A stretch of 64,000 nucleotides of DNA from Verrucomicrobiota bacterium (GTDB lineage: Bacteria; Verrucomicrobiota; Verrucomicrobiia; Limisphaerales; UBA1319), in the NCBI GenBank assembly GCA_022711435.1, contig JAKLFB010000004.1:159153-223152 (forward strand), written 5' to 3'. The position numbers were made by a program, and so were the translations under genes. The notes below the pieces were generated by a model. The model was not told the DNA's origin. It saw only the letters and a list, made by a program, of their open reading frames with translations, and did not search any database. Each line of letters begins with the position of its first letter. The stretch's first letter is position 1. This document shows, one piece after another, positions 60,415-64,000 of the stretch.

Positions 60415-63400
60415 ATGAAAGCCCTGCGCTCCCTGCTTCGGTCCGCTGGTCCTTTTGCAGCCGCCCTGCTGCTGCTCCCGAGCGCCCGCGGTGCCTCTGG
60501 GGCTGGATCGCCGATGCCTGGCCATCGCGCCGACTGGCTCGTGATCCAGAAGGTCCTCGCCGCCGATTGCAAAGCCGTCCGCGGATTTCTCGGCACGCCC
60601 ATCGACGGCACGGTTGCCAGTTGGGATTATCGAGGAGTCCAGCGCGAATACCCCAACCCCGCCAGCGACGGCGTGGTCTACAGTTACAACCGCAATGACG
60701 GACTGCATTTTGTCCTCGCAGATTCTACCGGATTCGATGCGGTCGTACTGCGCGGCGGGCCCAAGTGCAGGCTCTATCCTGGGACTGGATGGCTGACCGA
60801 GCCTTCCAGCATCCTCCCCTTTCACACGTTTGCCGGAGGCGAGCCCATCCAGGTCGGATGGCTTGCCCGCCGCATCCAAGGCGACGAGGCATCCCTCTTC
60901 GGGTGCGAAGGCGGGACGGTATCGGATCTGAGTTTTTATCGTATCGAGCGACGGCCTGAACTGCCTGCGGGTGCCGAGTTCTGGCATGCCGGCAGGGTGT
61001 TAACCTTGGCACCGCCGGTCTCCCGGTTCGACATCTCCAGCCTGCACCGTGCCATGAGCGAACGCTATGGCGCACCGGATCGACAGGCGCTGTCCCTGCT
61101 TCCCGGCAAGGCCGCCGGCCCACCGCTGGCGATCGAAAAGAACGGCGCCGTCCATTTCATCACCCCGCCTTTCGAGAAGGAGCGAGCGCTCGCCGGGGTG
61201 GCGCTGGACTGCATCGTCCATTGCCCACCCCATCCCCTGACAATCATGGCCGCCGTGCAGGATCCGCTCAATCCGAGACTCGATCTCACATGGTTCGAGT
61301 GGAGGCTGGATCAGCCGGGGCCGCTGCGTCTCCAGCTCGATATTCCTGACCAGGTGCTGCTTCCCGGCAGCCGGCTCTGGTTCACGCTGAGGTTCAGCGC
61401 AGATGTCGCGCTGGCGGGTCCCGATGGCGGCGCTCCGTCGTTCGCGCTGCAGTTCGTCTCGCGTGCGGAGGCATTGCCCGAAGCGCTGGCTTGGCGCAAG
61501 CTGCTGGTGCGATCCTATTTCAGCCTGCTCTCCGAGCCTCGTCCGTGGGGCGCCTTCCGGAGCCAATCGCGCGAGGAGTTCTTTGCCAGCAGCCGATATG
61601 CCGCCCAATGCCCCGAGCTGTTCCTGACCCTTGACCAATGCCATGCCCTGGCTCCATCCGATCCGCTCGTCCGCCAATACCGCGAGTGGATCTACCTCAA
61701 GAACCTGGACCGCCTCGATCCCGTGGCCGCCCTGCCCAGCCCCCCTTCGGGAACGCCCGACTGGGCCTGGCACCCGCGCCTGGCGTGGCTCGAGACGCGG
61801 CGCATCGCCCAGTGGTGGCTCGACCATCGCGCCGTGCCCACAGGCGAGTTCGGCGGGCGCGTTGGGGACGACTCCGACCTGTATCAGCAGTTTGTGGACC
61901 TCGCATTTTTCGAATCAGACGGCATCGCCGCGCGACTGAAGGATGCCGCGGCAGGGATGGCCGAGCTTGCGGAGGCGGAGAACCTTCGAGGCGGTCTGAA
62001 CCGGTCATCCACTGACGCGCTGCACGCCTACGAGGAAGGCATCAATCATCTGGCCCTGATGTCCCGCTGGTTCTACGGCGATCCGATCTACCTCGAGCGC
62101 TGCATGGAGTCGGCCCGGAACATGGAGAGGCTGACCGTGGTCACGCCGGACGGCCGCCGCCATTTCCGGAACCGCGACCGGATGGGCGCCCGCGACATCG
62201 AGAGCCCTTCTCCGCCCGCCGTGGATGGCCAGGCGGCGCCGCTGATGTGGCACACCGCTCTCCAGGCCGCCGACTACAACCGCAACCCCCAAGCCTTGCG
62301 GCTGGTTCGCGAGTGGGCCGACACATGGCTCCGATTCCTCAAACCCGGCCAATGGGCCACGGATATCGAAGTGCTCAGCGGCAAGGTCCTGAACTCCCAT
62401 CCCGACCGTCCGCTCTACGGCGGCTACTGCAGCCAGGCGGCGGCGTTCGTTTGGCTGGGGGCGCTCACGGACGACGCCAAATACCTCGAACCGCTCCTGC
62501 ATTACGCCCGCCTGGGACAGACCCCCCTGCCGGTCAACGATTACGCCAGCGAGCTGTTCAGCATGGGGCAGCTTGACGGTCTATCGGCTGATGCGCTCCG
62601 CCGCCTGGCCGCCAGCAACCCATCCCTCGCGCTGTATCAGACAGGCGATCCAAAACCGCTGGCTGCCGCCGCCCTCGGCCGCCCGATGCCCGGCGAACCC
62701 GCCATCCACACGCTTCATGACGCGTTGCGCTGGCCCGATATGTTTACCGCCGCCGAACCGTTCACCGACCGCATCTTCCCGCACCTGCTCGAGCATGCGT
62801 CCAAGGCGTTCCTTGGCGGCTACACGAGGCGCAACAAGTATAATCCGGCCCTCGCCGTGAGCTGGGAAGGCTTCGGCACCAATTATGCCGCACTGGTGAC
62901 GCAGCATCGCCGGGACCGGTTGCGAGCCCTGGTTTACAGTTACTCCAATGTGCCCGTCTCGGGCCGGATGCGGGTTTGGGAACTGGACCACGGCCAGTAT
63001 GAGCTGACGGCCGGACCCGAGCCCGATGGCGTCTCCAGAACCGAAAACCTCGAGCTGGCCAAGGCCGACGCCATCGAGCTGACCTTGCCGCCGCGGCAGG
63101 TGACAGCGGTCGATCTGCGCCAGCGGATGAAGCTGGATCCGGTCTGGGATCGAGCCGATCTGGCGCTGGCCGCGCGCGAGATTCGCATGGACGGGAATCG
63201 GGTCTCGGGTTGGATCCATAATATCGGCGCGCGCACGGCGCAAAATGTCATCGTTGCGATTGTGGACGGGAAGGGCAGCGTGCTCGAGCGCGAATCGATC
63301 GGCTCGCTCGAAGCGCCGCTCGATCTCATGCCGAAGCGGAAACCTTTTTCGCTCCCTGTGCGCGAGCGAAAAGCCGGCTGGCGTGTGGTGCTGGACCCTG

Positions 63401-63468
63401 ACAATCAAATACCCGAGATCTTTGAGGGAAACAACCAGGCGCCGCTCCCCTTCAGCTCTCAGCTTTGA
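60415..63468 (+). CDS. Large secreted protein with CARDB-like C-terminal domain, polysaccharide-cluster member
   Basis: I do not recognise the family of the main part of this 1017-residue protein. It has a signal peptide (RSAGPFAAALLLLPSARGAS). Residues about 40-350 are beta-rich. Residues about 360-830 are helical with Trp/Arg-rich repeats (AYEEGINHLALMSRWFYGDP, ADYNRNPQALRLVREWADTW, GYCSQAAAFVWLGALTDDAK) resembling an (alpha/alpha)6 toroid, as in glycosidases and polysaccharide lyases. The last 90 residues (GWIHNIGARTAQNVIVAIVD, DNQIPEIFEGNNQAPL) look like a CARDB adhesion domain. Position after the beta-helix gene suggests it processes the same polysaccharide. Confidence 0.6.
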   Translation: MKALRSLLRSAGPFAAALLLLPSARGASGAGSPMPGHRADWLVIQKVLAADCKAVRGFLGTPIDGTVASWDYRGVQREYPNPASDGVVYSYNRNDGLHFVLADSTGFDAVVLRGGPKCRLYPGTGWLTEPSSILPFHTFAGGEPIQVGWLARRIQGDEASLFGCEGGTVSDLSFYRIERRPELPAGAEFWHAGRVLTLAPPVSRFDISSLHRAMSERYGAPDRQALSLLPGKAAGPPLAIEKNGAVHFITPPFEKERALAGVALDCIVHCPPHPLTIMAAVQDPLNPRLDLTWFEWRLDQPGPLRLQLDIPDQVLLPGSRLWFTLRFSADVALAGPDGGAPSFALQFVSRAEALPEALAWRKLLVRSYFSLLSEPRPWGAFRSQSREEFFASSRYAAQCPELFLTLDQCHALAPSDPLVRQYREWIYLKNLDRLDPVAALPSPPSGTPDWAWHPRLAWLETRRIAQWWLDHRAVPTGEFGGRVGDDSDLYQQFVDLAFFESDGIAARLKDAAAGMAELAEAENLRGGLNRSSTDALHAYEEGINHLALMSRWFYGDPIYLERCMESARNMERLTVVTPDGRRHFRNRDRMGARDIESPSPPAVDGQAAPLMWHTALQAADYNRNPQALRLVREWADTWLRFLKPGQWATDIEVLSGKVLNSHPDRPLYGGYCSQAAAFVWLGALTDDAKYLEPLLHYARLGQTPLPVNDYASELFSMGQLDGLSADALRRLAASNPSLALYQTGDPKPLAAAALGRPMPGEPAIHTLHDALRWPDMFTAAEPFTDRIFPHLLEHASKAFLGGYTRRNKYNPALAVSWEGFGTNYAALVTQHRRDRLRALVYSYSNVPVSGRMRVWELDHGQYELTAGPEPDGVSRTENLELAKADAIELTLPPRQVTAVDLRQRMKLDPVWDRADLALAAREIRMDGNRVSGWIHNIGARTAQNVIVAIVDGKGSVLERESIGSLEAPLDLMPKRKPFSLPVRERKAGWRVVLDPDNQIPEIFEGNNQAPLPFSSQL

Positions 63469-63503
63469 CAGGCAGGTCGTGCGCTCCGTCGCGCGCCGAC
63501 TTA

Positions 63504-63776
63504 GGGTCTGTGCAAAAATTAATTCCGATTTTGCTGGAGGGGATTGGGCGGGCTGGCAAGGCGCGACGAGCGAGCATACCCGCGCGGTCTGTGAGCGAGG
63601 AGCAACACAGCCAGCGCGCCCAAGGCCCCCAGCCCTGCGGGGCGGGGCGGCGCCGGGCCATCGGCTTCGTTGCTCGGTCGGTCGAGGATCGCAGGGGGAT
63701 ACACTCCCTCCCTTGCGCCTCGGATCTGGCCCGGCGGCGCTCCCGCCAAAATCGGAAGTAATTTTTGCACAGACCC
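63504..63776 (+). mobile_element. Family A fold-back element (MITE-like), copy 2, full length
   Basis: A 273 bp copy identical in length to copy 1, with GGGTCTGTGCAAAAATTA at the left and TAATTTTTGCACAGACCC at the right end. I count 8 differences from copy 1, all in the right two-thirds. It lies 35 bp after the stop of the large secreted gene. Both full copies are preceded by CTTA, so part of that may belong to the element. Confidence 0.85.
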
Positions 63777-64000
63777 ATATCAGCTTGCAGCCATCAACGC
63801 GGCGTCCGCGGTGTGGTCTGCACCGAAAGCGGACTTCCTTGGCTGACGCTGTGTCGACCGCAAGCGGTTGCGTCAGCAATTCCGTAAGGTGGGGGGCGTT
63901 CTGATTCCAATTAAGCCAGGTCCAACCGCTTAGAGCATTTTCGGAATCAGGCGCATTTTCGTTTTTGCTTGCTTCGCTGTGGGGATTGGGTATCTTACTC
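63777..64000. other. Window end, no gene seen
   Basis: The 224 bp after the element are AT-richer than average. No frame with recognisable similarity was seen. The region may be a promoter area for a gene beyond the window. Confidence 0.4.

Noticed and set aside
1..64000. CRISPR arrays, tRNA or rRNA genes
   Set aside because: Reading both strands showed no spaced direct repeats and no cloverleaf or rRNA-like segments; a covariance search was not possible here.

Overview
This 64 kb window is GC-rich (about two-thirds G+C) and has the gene content of a bacterium of the PVC group (Verrucomicrobiota, Lentisphaerota, Kiritimatiellota or a neighbour). The reasons are a DUF1549 / DUF1501 / PPC-domain gene trio, a PEP-CTERM protein, many large secreted LamG, DUF5060 and DUF4038 glycosidase-like proteins, ThuA-domain and Gfo/Idh proteins with Tat signals, many xylose-isomerase-like TIM barrels, and a recurring C-terminal motif ending in RFFRL or similar. 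No rRNA, tRNA or CRISPR array was seen, and no intact transposase or integrase. The lineage call is inference from gene families.

Layout. 1-6.6 kb: sialidase-like secreted protein, then DUF1549/DUF1553, DUF1501 and PPC genes. 6.6-11.4 kb: two sugar-phosphate isomerase/epimerase genes around a large secreted protein of unknown function. 11.4-25.3 kb: housekeeping block with purM, a small GGQ release factor, an XPD/DinG-like helicase with an N-terminal nuclease-like region, a DUF5060 glycosidase, the 3' remnant of a membrane acyltransferase gene, a DHH phosphoesterase, lnt, an aldo/keto reductase, a large DNA-binding protein, a UbiA-family prenyltransferase and an archaeal-type adenylate kinase. 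25.6-31.0 kb: four genes joined by ATGA overlaps (Gfo/Idh oxidoreductase, ThuA fusion, HEAT-repeat protein, dipeptide epimerase). 31.0-32.3 kb: an AT-richer island of small genes with an integron-type attC site and no integrase. 32.3-40.2 kb: giant DUF4038-DUF1593-LamG protein, a broken LamG gene, and two paralogous secreted proteins (one PEP-CTERM).

40.3-51.2 kb is the energy-metabolism region. Cytochrome bd oxidase (cydAB) is divergent from a six-gene membrane complex of the group-4-hydrogenase/complex-I type. That operon opens with a regulator fusing a helix-turn-helix to a PTS EIIA domain. Its large subunit lacks all four Ni-Fe cysteines, so it belongs with the Ehr (energy-converting hydrogenase-related) complexes and not with true hydrogenases. 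51.5-63.5 kb is a polysaccharide-degradation region: isochorismatase-ThuA fusion, glycosidase/beta-lactamase fusion, double glycosidase, pectate-lyase-like beta-helix protein, and a large secreted CARDB-terminated protein.

Scattered through the window are small non-autonomous elements. Family A (two full 273 bp copies and one partial) has about 30 bp terminal inverted repeats and folds back on itself over its whole length. Element B (236 bp) has different terminal repeats of about 27 bp. Copy 1 of family A and element B each touch the stop codon of the gene upstream, and the partial family A copy sits at the truncated 5' end of a pseudogene.
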